64,000 bases of DNA from Actinernus sp. WN-2022 (lineage: Eukaryota > Cnidaria > Anthozoa > Actiniaria > Actinernidae). Positions 46,101-57,269 of this stretch are shown here, piece by piece; the stretch's first letter is position 1; every line of letters begins with the position of its first letter. Made by a program: the position numbers and the translations under genes. Location: contig JAOWCC010000019.1 in assembly GCA_030867875.1 (NCBI GenBank), forward strand, positions 75,668,861 to 75,732,860, written 5' to 3'. Under the pieces are notes generated by a model. That model made no database searches. It was not told the DNA's origin and was given only the letters and a program-made list of their open reading frames with translations.

Positions 46101-49100
46101 CAAGTAGCCCTAAAATCTATTCCGAGGGTAGGGGAGGGGATAAACGCTACAGTAGTGCTCGGCAGTGATCGGGGATACATTCTACACGGGGATACACTCA
46201 GCACTTTTCACATGCGTGATTATTAACCGCTGACCGCTCTAAGATACGACATAGCCCTCATACCCAGTCTCTCTCAAACAGTTGTGAGCCGTTTAGCTTT
46301 TGCCGTGAGGTTTTTGCTTTTGCCGCCGTGAGGTTTTTGCTTTTGCCGCCGTGAGGTTTTTGCTTTTGCCGTAAGGTTTTTGCTATTGCCGTGAGGTTTT
46401 TGCTTTTGCCGTGGCACTTGTGGGCCACCGTACTATTTCAATCCAACTGCTACGGTACGGACCGAGCAATCTTTATTATATGGCTTCTTCTTTTTTCTTT
46501 GATCATGAGACCGGAAGTGGGCGCAATGTCCGTACGGGAGGTTATGGACCGCAAATTGACCAATCGTAGCTCGCGAAATTATTTAGCTATAATAATTGTT
46601 GAGAGTAACAAGGAAATTAGGAGGATAGATAAATATTACGTAGGAGATTTATAGGGGAATAGCGGTAGTAATCACTCTACTTGGCTTGACTTGAATTCAC
46701 GAAGCGGATCGAAAGTACTTGACTTCAAATCACGTTACTTCACTGGTCTCCCTCTCGAGGTATTTAATATCTTAATAATTAACGACACACGCCGTTAAGG
46801 GTAAGATAATTTCTAAACTACGTATACATTTCGTTGCTATTATAAGTGAATCATAAACAACCATGTAATTTAGAACGTAATATGCTTGACTAAGGTATGA
46901 CAGAAGCCCATTATCCAGTGTCTATCTGTAGTATATAGGTGTCACAGCGTTTACTCGATTCGTGCTATATTTAGAATGATTTTCCCGCGAACTAAATACT
47001 GCAAAGCATTGCATTCAGCCCGAAAAAAATGGCGGTCAACGCGAGACGTACCGCGGCTCCACAGTTTAGATCCCCCCTCCCGTGATGCTTTGCGGCCTTT
47101 TGTTTATTTTCGCTTCGTGAAACCATAGTTAATAGAGTGGAATGGTTATGAAATCCAGCGACCTGCTTTGTCATATGTCTTTGTTCGCTTTTTTCAACCA
47201 TTACCGTGTACAAAACACAATAGAAATTCCAGTATATTTATCAATCAGCCAATAGAAACGTGTGGGTTTAGTTGGTCAGGGGACGCTAATAAACTATGAC
47301 CGTGCACAATCTTTTGTCTTACCCCCTTTCAACAGATCCTTCCAACATAAATCGCAGCGCCTTTGAAGTTTGCCATTCCATTCTATTAACTATGGTGAAA
47401 CTATCAAACTAAACATGAAAACTACAAAAGAAACTTTCAAAAAACAGAACAAAACAACAGGACTGTAACGATTTTCAAAAGATTGGAAGACAACTCGTAC
47501 AAAACAAACTTTTTAACTGTGACAAAATGGCGGCCATAGCGTGCAAAGCATGACGGAGATTTATTTATCTAATTACAGGTTGTAAACCCTGACTCTGAGA
47601 CAGGAGTAAAACAGTACACGATGGCCAATTATTTGTCGTGTCCTTGTAAGATTTTTCTACCCGACATTACTGAAAAAATAAAAAATAAATAGTTTTCAAT
47701 CTGTTACGAATTTTGCTGGCTGCATACCTGAGGATTCTTGCACGAACGTCTTTGAATGTACCAGGATACAGTGCATAGCCAGTTTTCCCGTAACTAATTC
47801 TCCTCAAGCTCATCACTACCCTGTGTAGATGGTTTAAGTATTCCGTAACGGTGATGGAAATCGAGTCGTTTCCATACGCGATCTTCACGTCACCCATCGC
47901 CTTAGACAACCTCTGTTCCCACAGTGGAACTTGATGCACCAACACATCGTAGTCCTCCAACGAACCAAGTAACTGAGGGAGACACACGTACTGTAAGTAC
48001 TTCAGATATAGATGATGTTATATACAATAGACTATATCGCAACTCCGCCGTCGCAGTGCACTCTGGGATGGATATCTCAGTTTCCATTGTTAAATCCAAG
48101 ATGGCCGCCCAACAACAACAATGGAAAACTGAGATATCCATCCCAGAGTGCACTGCGACGGCGGAGTTGCGATATAGTCTATAGTGGCCACACGCCGAGA
48201 TACGTATACGGAATTTTCTTTGAGTGTTTAGGATGATGCGCAGCGAACGAGTGAGTTATCAAGTTAAACACGAGGAAAAAAATCAGTATGCCTAAGAAGC
48301 CATGTAATTTACTTTCTGTTACATGAAAACCGCCCACTGAGCATTTTTATTTCTAATTTTAAGTATAAGCAAAATCACCAAAATGGGTTAAACAGCCGGT
48401 CAAACCAATTCAAACTCAAACAAATTTGCTCGAGATGGTGTTGCCGCTTTTCTTTCTTATTATTTTTACTACCTTCAAGTTTTATCTGACACATACCTTA
48501 ATCACTTCCTATGAAAAGTCCTATACTAAAATCACTCAATTCCCCCTCCCGCCTGAATGGCCTAACCCTGTGCTATAGTGCGGATTTCAATTGAGTGTCG
48601 GAAGTGTTTTGGTTTTGCGTTTACTAAGCTCTCCTATTGGCTGAGAAAGTAAACCAACCAATCAGAATCCAAAGTAAAACCAAACGCAAATTGGTTTTGC
48701 TTTGGTATGTCATTGGCTCACAGGGAAGCCATTTATGAGTTGCGTGTGATTAATTGCTCCTATGATTGGCTGGCTGTGGGTAATTTGCGTTTGGTTTTAC
48801 TACACTCAACTGAAAACCGCTCTAACCCACGGATTACTCACAACGAGCCAGAACTGTGGCACATCTTGAATGTTCAGCATAACTCTTCCCATGGGGTCCA
48901 CACCCGTCCAGTTGGTGAACACTACGGATCGTCCTTTTAGACTCCGTATGTCTTCTTTCTTCTCTTTGCACAGTTGATAGAAATTTCTCAGCGAGCCCTG
49001 GCACGATGAACAACTCCACCCACAATCCATATCCAGTTTACTCAGGCCAAAGTCCGAACAAATGCTTTCCGATAACAGGAATATTTCCTCGCGTATTTTC

Positions 49101-52100
49101 TGACTAATCACTAGTTTCTCCTTCGCTTCATTGCTGTGAGATTTCAAGAAGTCTTTCAGATTAATTTCAGGCTTCTCTTCGAATTTGTGCAGCCCGCGTT
49201 TGTCGCTAAACTGGCGATAAACTTGTAGCCAGTCAAGTGGGCCTCCAAAGGGTGCATGGAAGCTGTTTTGGGTGCCATATACTGCTACAAAGTCTTCAAA
49301 CATTCCACAAGACTTTAGGATTTGTCTAACTGTGAAGCCTAAGTCACGAGAGAATAGCGAAATCCGAACGGTCTTGAACCCATCTGCAAATAAAGAAGAA
49401 CATGGTAAAGGAGCCGGTATTTATCGTTTCTTCGTAGAATGTAGACTTAAGTTTAAAGGGTAGATTTGAAGCAATTATGAACAACTCTTTTTTCTTTAAA
49501 ACCAACAGTCGTGAGTGGCAGCCGCGTCTCGAGACAATTATGTATTCAAATTTCTCGATTCTGATTGGCTAAGAAAGAAATAGCGCGAAATTTCCTACAT
49601 TTTGATTGGCTTTATCTATAGCCAAGAAATACCGCCACGTATGCCATAGAAAAACTGAAATACCGCCGTTTATATAATAATCAGTCCGAAACGCACGCCA
49701 TGATTGGCCAAGAGCCGTGTGTTATTAGGACACACACATGGATGGCGTTACGAGCGCGCGCAACCAATTTCTCAACTCGTTTTGATTGGATATTTTAATA
49801 GCTTTTAGTTTGCGATTATTATATGAAACTAATAGATTCCATTCTGCCGTGCATCTGTCCTCTTATAGAGGCACAGATGACGTCACAACGTGAAGTGAAC
49901 ATCAGTTACTCGACTGCGTCTCGTGGCGCACTTCTTTGTTCTCTTCACGTTGTGACGTCATCTGTGCATCTATAAGAGGACAGACGCACGGCAAAATGGA
50001 ATCTATTTGTTAAATATTTTAAAGAAACGCTGAGCTCTGATTAGCTGAAATATAACATTTATAGGATAATACCTTTTGAAGAGAAAGTTTTGGGAGACAA
50101 GGTCAAGGGTGTTTACGTCCCTAGCAAAGGAAATGACCTCCCGCATACATGACCGTTGCTCTACCAAAAACTGTAACTTTAGGCAGAATAGAGCAGATTT
50201 CGTATGAGTGAGACAAACTACAGCACTGACTACAGCACCAGAGACGGCGCAGCCAGGGGGGGGCTATACCCCACACATTTTTTTTTGCCAAAAAAATATT
50301 TTGCCTGGTTGGTCATACCGGCTCAATGACAATTTTTAGCCCCTCCACTTTTTTTCACGCCGACGATACAGGTCCGTACCCAAGTCAAGGCTCTCTCTAT
50401 TGGGGCCAGACTGTGAATCCCTCGTGACTCGGATGACCACGTAAAATGGCGGTCCCGTCTCCAGAAATGGGGACATAAAAGAACCACTGAGGACGCAAAC
50501 AAATATCTGGCGGTGACCACCCTCTGGGGAGTGTTTTACTAGTTATTTATGTATTCATTTTCCTACATAAGCCGCTTATATAAAAACACCTCAAATACAA
50601 AAAAAACCTGTGTCGACAAATGAGGTCGAATTTACATGATAATCTAGGGCTAGCCTGCGTAGCAAGCGCAGGTGGAATGGGGAAGAGGGGAAAGAGGGGA
50701 GAGGGAATGGGGAGAGGGTACGAGGAGGGGAGGGGGAATGAGGAGAGGGGAAGAGGAAGGGAGGGGGAATGGGGAGAGGAAAGGGCTGACTAGCGACCCC
50801 AACTCTCTACACTGTAACTTAGTTGATTGAATGTGACGAAGCGACGAAGAACCGGAAAAATCAGGAGCGCATTACCAGAAGCGTCCATATATACTATACC
50901 CGTGAGTCAGCGTACGACCGGTTTGGGCTATTTTTAGAACATGTTTTCCTTCTGACTCTGCTGCGATCGGCATATGCTTGCCGTAATTATCGAGATTAAG
51001 AATGATCTATTGTTCTTTGAGGTGATTTTACTAACGCTGCATTGTCCTGACTATGATTTGATTGGATTCCCAAAGTGTGGGCACGTGAACTCCCGTGAGA
51101 TCTGTTCTAAGTATAGGTAATGGGCTCCTAGAAAAATGTATACTGCTTCCGGTTCTCGGTCGAGTTTTTCAGTTTTCCGGATTGGGATCCCTGTGATGCG
51201 CGAAGAGCCGGCAATCAGTCTAAGAAGAATGCGGCGTCGACAGTCCTTACGCGCACGCGCGAAGAAACAAACTGGCGCCACTTCATAACACCTTTCAACA
51301 TACCTTCCCTCCGTTTTTTCTCTTGCTCCTGTTTCTGCGCCTCGTTTTTCAGAAAAAACGTCAGATGTGTAGGATCGACAGGGAATTTATTCTGTAGGTT
51401 GTCGATGTACGAGTTGAGTCTCTTGAGAGAATCTTCATTGACGGCCTAAGGAACAAGAAAAACGTCAACCGAACTGAGAAAGATAAACTTTCTCATCACG
51501 AAAAGCAAAACTAACTAATTATTATTAGAGTATACTTTCCAAATTCGAGAATATTTTAATGAAGGATGCCTTTGCCCGGGGGGGGGGGGGTTTAAAAGGA
51601 ACTCCTAAAAGGTACCAGAATCTCAATCTGTAGCCGTGGTTTAAATTCCGTTTTACCCCTAAAAAGTAACAATCCCAAAACACAAAATTAACTGACATTT
51701 GATCCAAATGCAATTGACACGAAGCCAGGCCAAGAGATCATTAAACGATAATTTTATTTTCTGACAAGTAGTAATACTCTAAAAGGTACCACGATAACCA
51801 CAGCTGTGGACGTTTCAAATTGGACACCCTAAGTGGTACCAAACTACACATTTTAACCCCTACAGGTGTGGCAAGCATCCCCTTCAGTGCCGCCGTATAC
51901 AGGTCGTTGTTGTCGTCGCCCCCCACCCCCCCCCCCAACCTTTGCCAATTTATCTACACAGTTTGAAAAGTATGTCAGGATAATAAAGGTATCTCTTTTT
52001 TTTTTTAGATAGGTATATAGATTAATTAAAGGTGAGTGACTCTTACCCTTTGCGTAGGAAACTGGCCAAACAAGTCTGGATGTACAGCAAAGTAGAAAGG

Positions 52101-52176
52101 CTTCAGTGCGGCCTTCGTTTCAGCGCTTGATAGCGGTCTTATTCCGACCAACAGACCAAGGGGTCTACCCAGCAAG
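43165..52176 (-). CDS. TCAIM: TCAIM, mitochondrial T-cell activation inhibitor homologue (first exon not found)
   Basis: Six minus-strand exons join in phase: 52176-52047, 51445-51304, 49383-48842, 47990-47728, 43825-43694 and 43387-43165 (stop). They encode about 477 residues against about 496 in humans, so only a short 5' exon is missing; its last two bases must complete the codon begun before 52176. Matches to the human protein include KPFYFAVHPDLFGQFP, VNEDSLKRLNSYIDNLQ, GRSVVFTNWTGVDPMGRVML, SLRRI, CGDFRIPA, SPLQMVNCCEKLLE and GGISIPWDWK at the C-terminus. An HPD tripeptide sits in the N-terminal J-like region. The family is annotated as mitochondrial; its biochemical activity is not established. 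The gene is convergent with anillin. Identity is strong, while the start and mitochondrial signal are unresolved. Confidence 0.93.
43915..44150 (-). mobile_element. tRNA-derived SINE, family C, minus copy
   Basis: The minus-strand reading of GACCACTACACTAAGCG gives CGCTTAGTGTAGTGGTC, the A box of the 34892 copy. The body blocks CTAGAGCTAGGGTTCACAGG and AAACCCTAACC are shared and inverted. The B box is degraded. Confidence 0.65.
44685..44870. mobile_element. TACCCTGG fold-back element with purine/pyrimidine interior
   Basis: TACCCTGGGTTCCAGAGG and CCTCTTAGAATCTCTGGCAT followed by CCAGGGTA are the ends. The interior is an AAGAAGTAAGAAAGGCCC tandem and GAGA-rich and CTCT-rich tracts that can pair. 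It shares termini with 4379-4557 and 27034-27847; a one-ended relative begins at about 53648. Confidence 0.75.
44993..45730 (-). pseudogene. LINE fragment (L2/CR1-like reverse transcriptase end)
   Basis: Minus-strand reading gives LDYCNSLCYGLPAYQIANLQ, RVQNAAARIICK, FAHITPVLISLHWLPVKTRI and FTSAAPFLWNKLPASIR, the standard C-terminus of L2/CR1-type LINE proteins. The tail is GCGCTATATAAGTGCATT with (ATT)n at 44993-45010. The catalytic domain is absent. Confidence 0.88.
46296..46412. repeat. Irregular tandem array of GAGGTTTTTGCTTTTGCCGT
   Basis: Five or six units of GGTTTTTGCTTTTGCCGTGA with variable CCGCCGTGA inserts lie end to end in the TCAIM intron 43826-47727. Confidence 0.88.
48027..48182. 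mobile_element. 156-bp MITE with ~60-bp inverted arms, in TCAIM intron
   Basis: ATAGACTATATCGCAACTCC, GCCGTCGCAGTGCACTCTGG and GATGGATATCTCAGTTT are inverted almost perfectly across a short spacer that includes CAAGATGGCCGCC. It lies 36 bases upstream, in gene sense, of the exon 47990-47728 acceptor. Confidence 0.92.
48578..48824. mobile_element. MITE with CAATTGAGTGT termini, copy in TCAIM intron
   Basis: GCGGATTTCAATTGAGTGTC at the left is answered by TACACTCAACTGAAAACCGC at the right. The interior has GGTTTTGCGTTTACT and its inverse. It ends about 18 bases from the TCAIM donor at 48841. Confidence 0.7.
49831..50007. mobile_element. Palindromic MITE in TCAIM intron
   Basis: AATAGATTCCATTCTGCCGT, CCTCTTATAGA and CACAGATGACGTCACAACGT with GAAG are inverted to 50007 around a short GACTGCGTC centre. 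Two TGACGTCA sites (CRE-like) lie in the arms simply because of the palindrome. Confidence 0.85.
50085..50520. repeat. Mixed dispersed repeats
   Basis: TTTTGGGAGACAAGGTCAAG with GGTGTTTACGTCCCT recurs at 53170-53230. 50380-50480 is the inverted partner of the 14220-14480 repeat. The open minus-strand frame here is a by-product. Confidence 0.5.
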
Positions 52177-52472
52177 CTAAAACGAACGTAGAAAGATAAA
52201 AAAAGGTTTAAAAAAGGTAGTTATTTATTCTTGGATTGGGGATTATTAGTCCTAGCTTGTACAAGCTAATTACCGAGACTAATCCATGGGACATTTTCAT
52301 TATGGCGTCAACTACCAGAATCCTTTTCAAATTCTTTTTCTCATTCAAATTTATCAACTCCTTTGAGAGTCCCAAGACAATGGTCCAAATTAGAGGAACA
52401 AAAGAACCGCGTTCTGGTAGTTGAAGTATGTGACGTCATCGTACAAATGTCCTACTCTGAGGTATACTATTT

Positions 52473-53056
52473 AAAGTGGCACAAAGATAAAATTTTGAGA
52501 TAGTGATATTTTTGCGTATTTCTAAAGTAAAGTTGCTATATTGGTTCCTATCCGCACGGTTTTTTTGATATGACGACGGGAAGTCTTATTTTTGTGGGTC
52601 CGAATCTTGATTACTCGAACCCGTTCCTGTGACAGAGCTATGGCAGAGCTAATTTACAGCGGACGTGACGTCATTTTCTCAACACAACAACAGGCAGGGC
52701 TACATTTCACACAAACGTTCGTATGAACTTAAAAGAAAAGTACATGTTTATACTATTTTTTCCAGAAAGGAAAGGAAAGAACGAAGTTTTGAATGTAAAT
52801 ATGCATTTACAAGAGCGACGCGTTGAGAAAATGACGTCACGACAGCAAACCGCTGGTCGAAAATCGCAAAGTATTTCGAACACACTTCAGTAATGGCGGA
52901 CGTGATTTCGACGGTAAACTCTCTGCAAAATTCATAGTTTAATTTGGTCCTTTGGAATATTTTTCACTGATTTGAATATTTCGACACAGTGTGTCGTTTT
53001 CGAAGACAAAAAATAGAAAAGAAAATTGTCGAATTTCGTCGTAGTGGCACTTTAAG
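52473..53056. mobile_element. Possible TTAA-type element, 584 bp
   Basis: TTTAAAGTGGCAC at the left and GTGGCACTTTAA at the right form short inverted termini with TTAA-like edges. No frame is recognised. The missing TCAIM first exon may lie near this block. Confidence 0.4.
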
Positions 53057-53260
53057 GTCTTGCCCAAGGACGTAGTGGTTAAAATTAGAGCAGCCCGATG
53101 TACCGGGTAACAATCCCCTTCTCTTCAAGACTAGCACAACAGGTTCTTTAACGTTCCCCATTTATGAAGAGAAAGTGTTGGGAGACAAGGCTAAGGGCAT
53201 TTACGTCCCTGCCCAAGGGCACGGCCGACTGGAGATACGAATCCACGGCATTGAAGTTAA
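53057..53260 (+). mobile_element. SINE-like repeat
   Basis: CCCAAGGACGTAGTGGTTAA, ACCGGGTAACAATCCCC and AGTGTTGGGAGACAAGGC with GGGCATTTACGTCCCTG resemble a tRNA-derived element with a weak B box. Bases 53261-54180 show only A/G-rich low-complexity DNA and no gene. Confidence 0.45.
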
Positions 53261-54269
53261 AGAAAAAAGATGATGTATAGATCCTGTGTCAGGTAAGGGA
53301 GGGATTTTCTTCCTTTTCTCTCCTCCTGTGCCACAGGTAACCCAATTTAGGATTTTTTTTCTTCTTTCTTCTTCACGGTTTCCGATAGAGATGAGGCCAG
53401 GTCGCTTTATAATCGAGCTAATACTGATTACGGATTTTTATTGTATCAAAAGTCACAGATTATGGACATAATTATGTTTCTAAAATTATGTTAAATTAGT
53501 CTTGACATACGGCAAAAGCTATACAAAGTTATGAAGCTTTTCGACTAAAATAACCGGAACGAAAATCGGGGACGCTTTTAATCAGCGAAGTTAAAGTGCC
53601 TATGGACCTTAATTATTTATCATTAACATCGATTCCACATCTACCAAGGGTTCCAGAGGCTAAAGAGAGAGGAGAGGAGAGAAGAGAAGAGGAGGGACAA
53701 TAATAAGAAGAGTATTTCGCGAGTTTTCTGATTAGACGTTCTCTCACAGGAACCTGTTCGCGTGGACTTCTACAACTTGCACACGAAAAGTTCTGCTAAA
53801 TCTGTACATGTTATTAGAAGATAACAGGAGGTTGCAAAATTACATTAAGATTAAGATTAATTGACAGCCAATAATTACGAAGCTGCCGCCAGGTAAAATC
53901 AGATTAATGAGAGTAGAGTTAAAAGAGAAAAGCAAAGCATGGAATACAAGGACAAAAAATGTCACCCATACGTGTAAGGATAGTCTTACACGACTTTAAT
54001 AAAGCAAACCTAAAAGCCGTAAACGGTAAGAGTAATTATCGTGTAACAATTATTCCCACTCCAGATTCGAATTTCCCCATTCGAGAATGAAATCATTTGA
54101 ATTGGTGGTAACTTGCGGAATTACATGCGTATCTAAAACAGAGACATAGCATTGTTTAACTATACGTGGGTCATTATATTTAACAATTATTTACCGAAGT
54201 GGAGGTGCATAGTGGTGTATATTTACCGAGCCGCTTCGGCGAGTATATCGCCGTCACCAACTTTCCAAC

Positions 54270-54596
54270 TACCGTAAAGATTCGATTAAGCGCCCTCCTT
54301 CAAATAAGCGCCCCCCCTTCCACTGCGTTTTCTGAAATAAGCGCCCCCCTTAACACTTACCGATATTATCTGTACGTTACAACGTACGGTATTACTTCCG
54401 GCCCTGAAAGTACTGACTCAGCCATTGACTGACACGCGACCAGTTTTTTTTTACAAGTTACAGTTACAGTTGTTGTTAGGATCTTAATAAAAGTTATTTT
54501 TTTATTAAGCGCCCCCTCTCGAATAAGCGCCCCACCCCCCCTCGACCCTCAAAAATTTAATAAGCGCCCCAGGCGCTTAATCGAATCTTTACGGTA
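54270..54596. mobile_element. Element with TACCGTAAAGATTCGATTAA termini
   Basis: TACCGTAAAGATTCGATTAA with GCGCC is inverted as GGCGCTTAATCGAATCTTTA with CGGTA. The interior repeats AATAAGCGCCCCCC. Two related blocks (GGATATTTACTGAGCCGCTT-like) flank it at 54200-54245 and 54790-54830, suggesting insertion into another repeat. Confidence 0.85.
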
Positions 54597-55200
54597 TATA
54601 TATTTTTGCGCGCTCTGATTGGCTACTCAAACAGTGAATATGATTTCATATTCACCTCCGAGCAACTGAAAGCAGCGATCATCTCGCGCGAGTTTTTGTC
54701 CAATTGGCAGAAAATAAAATAACTATTTGATGCGGGCTATTCATCTGGAGTGTGGTATATCCTAAAATAATTATTTACCTCAGTGTTGGTGAATAGTGGT
54801 GGATATTTACTGAGCCGCTTCGGCGAGTGGTATAAAGTGGTATACACAAAGCATCGCATGAAGGCCAGCGATAAAACATTATGGAAACCATGTTGATATT
54901 TCCCAAGCGAGTGCTAAGTAAAAATTACGCTGGATGGCGTGTGTATCCGTGACAACAGAGCGTGTGAAAATTGTGTGATTAGATTTCAACTTTCCACACA
55001 AACGTCAACAAATCGTCTGAAGACGTGAGAACTCTATCGTCATGCAATACGGGTAGCGCCGCATCAATTGTGCTTGGATGAGCGAAAGTGTGAAGCTCAA
55101 TACGATTTTCAGATCGTAAAGCACAATTTGGGCAGTCCGTGGTGAGACTGTGATTAGTGTTATTTAAAACAGACGATGGAACACGTCGAATGTATCCCTG

Positions 55201-55290
55201 GCCGGCATAGTCTCCTTCGCAGCCGCCGGGTATTTCGTCACTTGTGACGTGACGAAATACCCGGCGGCTGCGAAGGAGACTATGGCCGGC
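55201..55290. repeat. Near-perfect palindrome, 41-base arms
   Basis: GCCGGCATAGTCTCCTTCGC, AGCCGCCGGGTATTTCGTCA and C (55201-55241) pair with 55249-55290 with a single extra G. The loop is TTGTGAC. The GC content is much higher than in the surroundings. The minus-strand open frame across it (55317-54979) is a product of the palindrome. Confidence 0.95.
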
Positions 55291-55539
55291 ACGGAATGGA
55301 TCCATCGTGGCGCTCATCTAATATTCAAGAAAATGTATACTCGGAAGGAAACATTGCGAGTCCTTGTAGTAAATATGAAGCATTTACTTATAGCAGATAA
55401 TAGATAATAACATTATAGTTAATATATACGTTATGGTGTTGGAATTAGGCAGTTCAGGAACAGCGCATTTACAATTTTATTACAGAGTTTCAGTTAACTC
55501 TTGACAACAAAATCAACAAAGATATTTATTGATGAGAAA

Positions 55540-55705
55540 TTTACCGCGGCCTAAGGTGGTCTGGTACAGTTTCTCGAACACAATCCCAGTCCACAGAAGG
55601 GTAACAGGGTCGGCTAGGTCGCCCCCATTCGTACCAAAATTCAAAATCATCCACTTTCTCGTCTGTATCAGGAGTCCAACTGTTTCTATTAGAATCCCTA
55701 TTACC
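55540..55705 (-). other. Possible exon of unknown gene
   Basis: On the minus strand a pyrimidine-rich AG (TTCTTATTAG) is followed by an open frame containing WTPDTDEKVDDFEFWYEWG and PSVDWDCVRETVPDHLRP, then CGG TAA or a CGGTAAAT donor. The composition (Trp, Asp, Tyr, Cys) looks like folded protein rather than repeat. A TCAIM 5' exon is unlikely from the human N-terminus. Function is not recognised; it could be a relic of a mobile element. Confidence 0.3.
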
Positions 55706-55785
55706 TAATAAGAATATGTAGAACTAGTAAACGTTTTTAAATTGATATATATATATTCAAATTGTGGCGGATCGCCACGGACATG

Positions 55786-55940
55786 GGTGTGCCGCGGGGA
55801 CCTCAAAACTCTGACCCTATCCCAGACCTAAAAGTACCGTTTACCATATCCTATCCCAGACTTGAAGTAAAAAATCTATACCCTATCCCAGACTTGAAGC
55901 AAAAAATATATACCTTATACCCTATCCCGCGGCACATACC
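55786..55940. repeat. Inverted repeat with CCCTATCCCAGAC array
   Basis: TGTGCCGCGGGGACC at the left and ATCCCGCGGCACA at the right bracket several CCTATCCCAGACTTGAAG units. No gene is inferred from the frame at 55762-56106. Confidence 0.6.
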
Positions 55941-56449
55941 CGGGCACGGACCTCTTCGCTTCTGTTCAGTGGTAATAGTAGTGTCCTACAGTAGGGGCAG
56001 TGATATGAATTCCCTGTCCTCGCAGTCACAAACCACTGTTCTACACACGTCTCGTGCGTATATCAATAGCAACAGGGAAGAGGCCTTGACAGCTCTGTCG
56101 TTGTAGTGTAGCAAATATAACATCAAGATGTTAAAAATGCTTGCAGGCGTTGTTCATTTCGCCTCCTATTTTGTCGACGAGTTTTCGGCATCCTGAAGCG
56201 CAATAAAGGGGGGGTCAGTAAAAGTTGTCACGACTGACTATTCCAGTCAAGTGACAACACAACGAAAGTAAAACTACTGACGATGATTAGATAAATAAAA
56301 ATATCGTTTATAAAAGATACTAGCCTTGCAGCCCTATATGCATGGCATAGAGCTGAATTACACTAATATTTACAATCAATTGTGAGAATATATAAAAAAA
56401 ATAAGAATACTAAAAAATTAAAAACGAATGTATACTCCTAACGCGCCTG

Positions 56450-57160
56450 TGCTATAAAAAAGATTTCTTGAAACGGTCTGTCTTACATTTAGGGATAGCT
56501 CTAGGCCTCATGTTCCTTAAATTATAGTGAGCTGACCTAACTAGAAGAAGATTTTTAAAAAGTCTATTATTACTGTTACCACTAATCGATTGAAAAATAC
56601 TATAACATACATTTCCTCGGCGTTCAGCTAACGACGTAAATAATGCCAGCAATAGCGAGCCGATCGGAGTATGACGAACAATTAGGAAATATGATTCTAA
56701 GGCAATGCTTTTGAACATGCTCGATGGCGTTCGATAAGTATATGAGAAGAGAATGGTGGTAAACAGCGCAAGCATACTCTAGAACCGCACGTAGGCAGGA
56801 CGTATAAAAAGTAAGCAAATCTGCAGTAGGAATTCGTGCGCGTTGTAGTAGCCTGAATTTCAGCCGTCTCCTCTGGTGTTTTACCAATTTATTGTTTTAC
56901 CAATAAATTCGCTTAGCAGCCTTTGACATAATATGTTGCACGTGAGAATTTCATTTCAGGTCCTGACTAATAATTAGGCCTAATATCTTCATCATTATGT
57001 TCCGAAACAAGATCTATGTTATTTCCATTAAGTACTATACTGTCAATGGTTATCTTTGCTACTCTTTCCATATAATTTACCTGTGTTAAAGACCATCATC
57101 TTGTTAGCGTCGACCCAGGAGGCAATATCATCAACCTGAGATCGTAAGTTACTAACGTGG
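56450..57160 (-). pseudogene. LINE fragment, different family from the adjacent plus-strand LINEs
   Basis: The minus strand reads LRSQVDDIASWVDANKMMVF (the post-YADD region), RRLKFRLLQRARIPTADLLT, FYTSCLRAVLEYACAVYHHS, IEHVQKHCLRIIFP and YNLRNMRPRAIPKCKTDRFK. These are C-terminal motifs of CR1/Rex-like LINEs. Frameshifts and stops are present. Confidence 0.85.
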
Positions 57161-57269
57161 CCTTTAGGGACAATCTCTGTGAGTGTTCAGTGTTGCTTAT
57201 AACTAAATCATTGATCATAAGGGAGTGTTCATTATTTATGGCTTGGGGAGGGGGGGTCGGCGTTTCAAC

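Noticed and set aside
49831..50007. Paired TGACGTCA sites as a CREB-regulated promoter
   Set aside because: Both copies are produced by the arms of a palindromic MITE in a TCAIM intron, with no nearby transcription start.
54979..55317. 112-codon minus-strand frame as the TCAIM first exon
   Set aside because: It runs through the 55201-55290 palindrome, resembles no TCAIM N-terminus and has no donor fitting the required phase.
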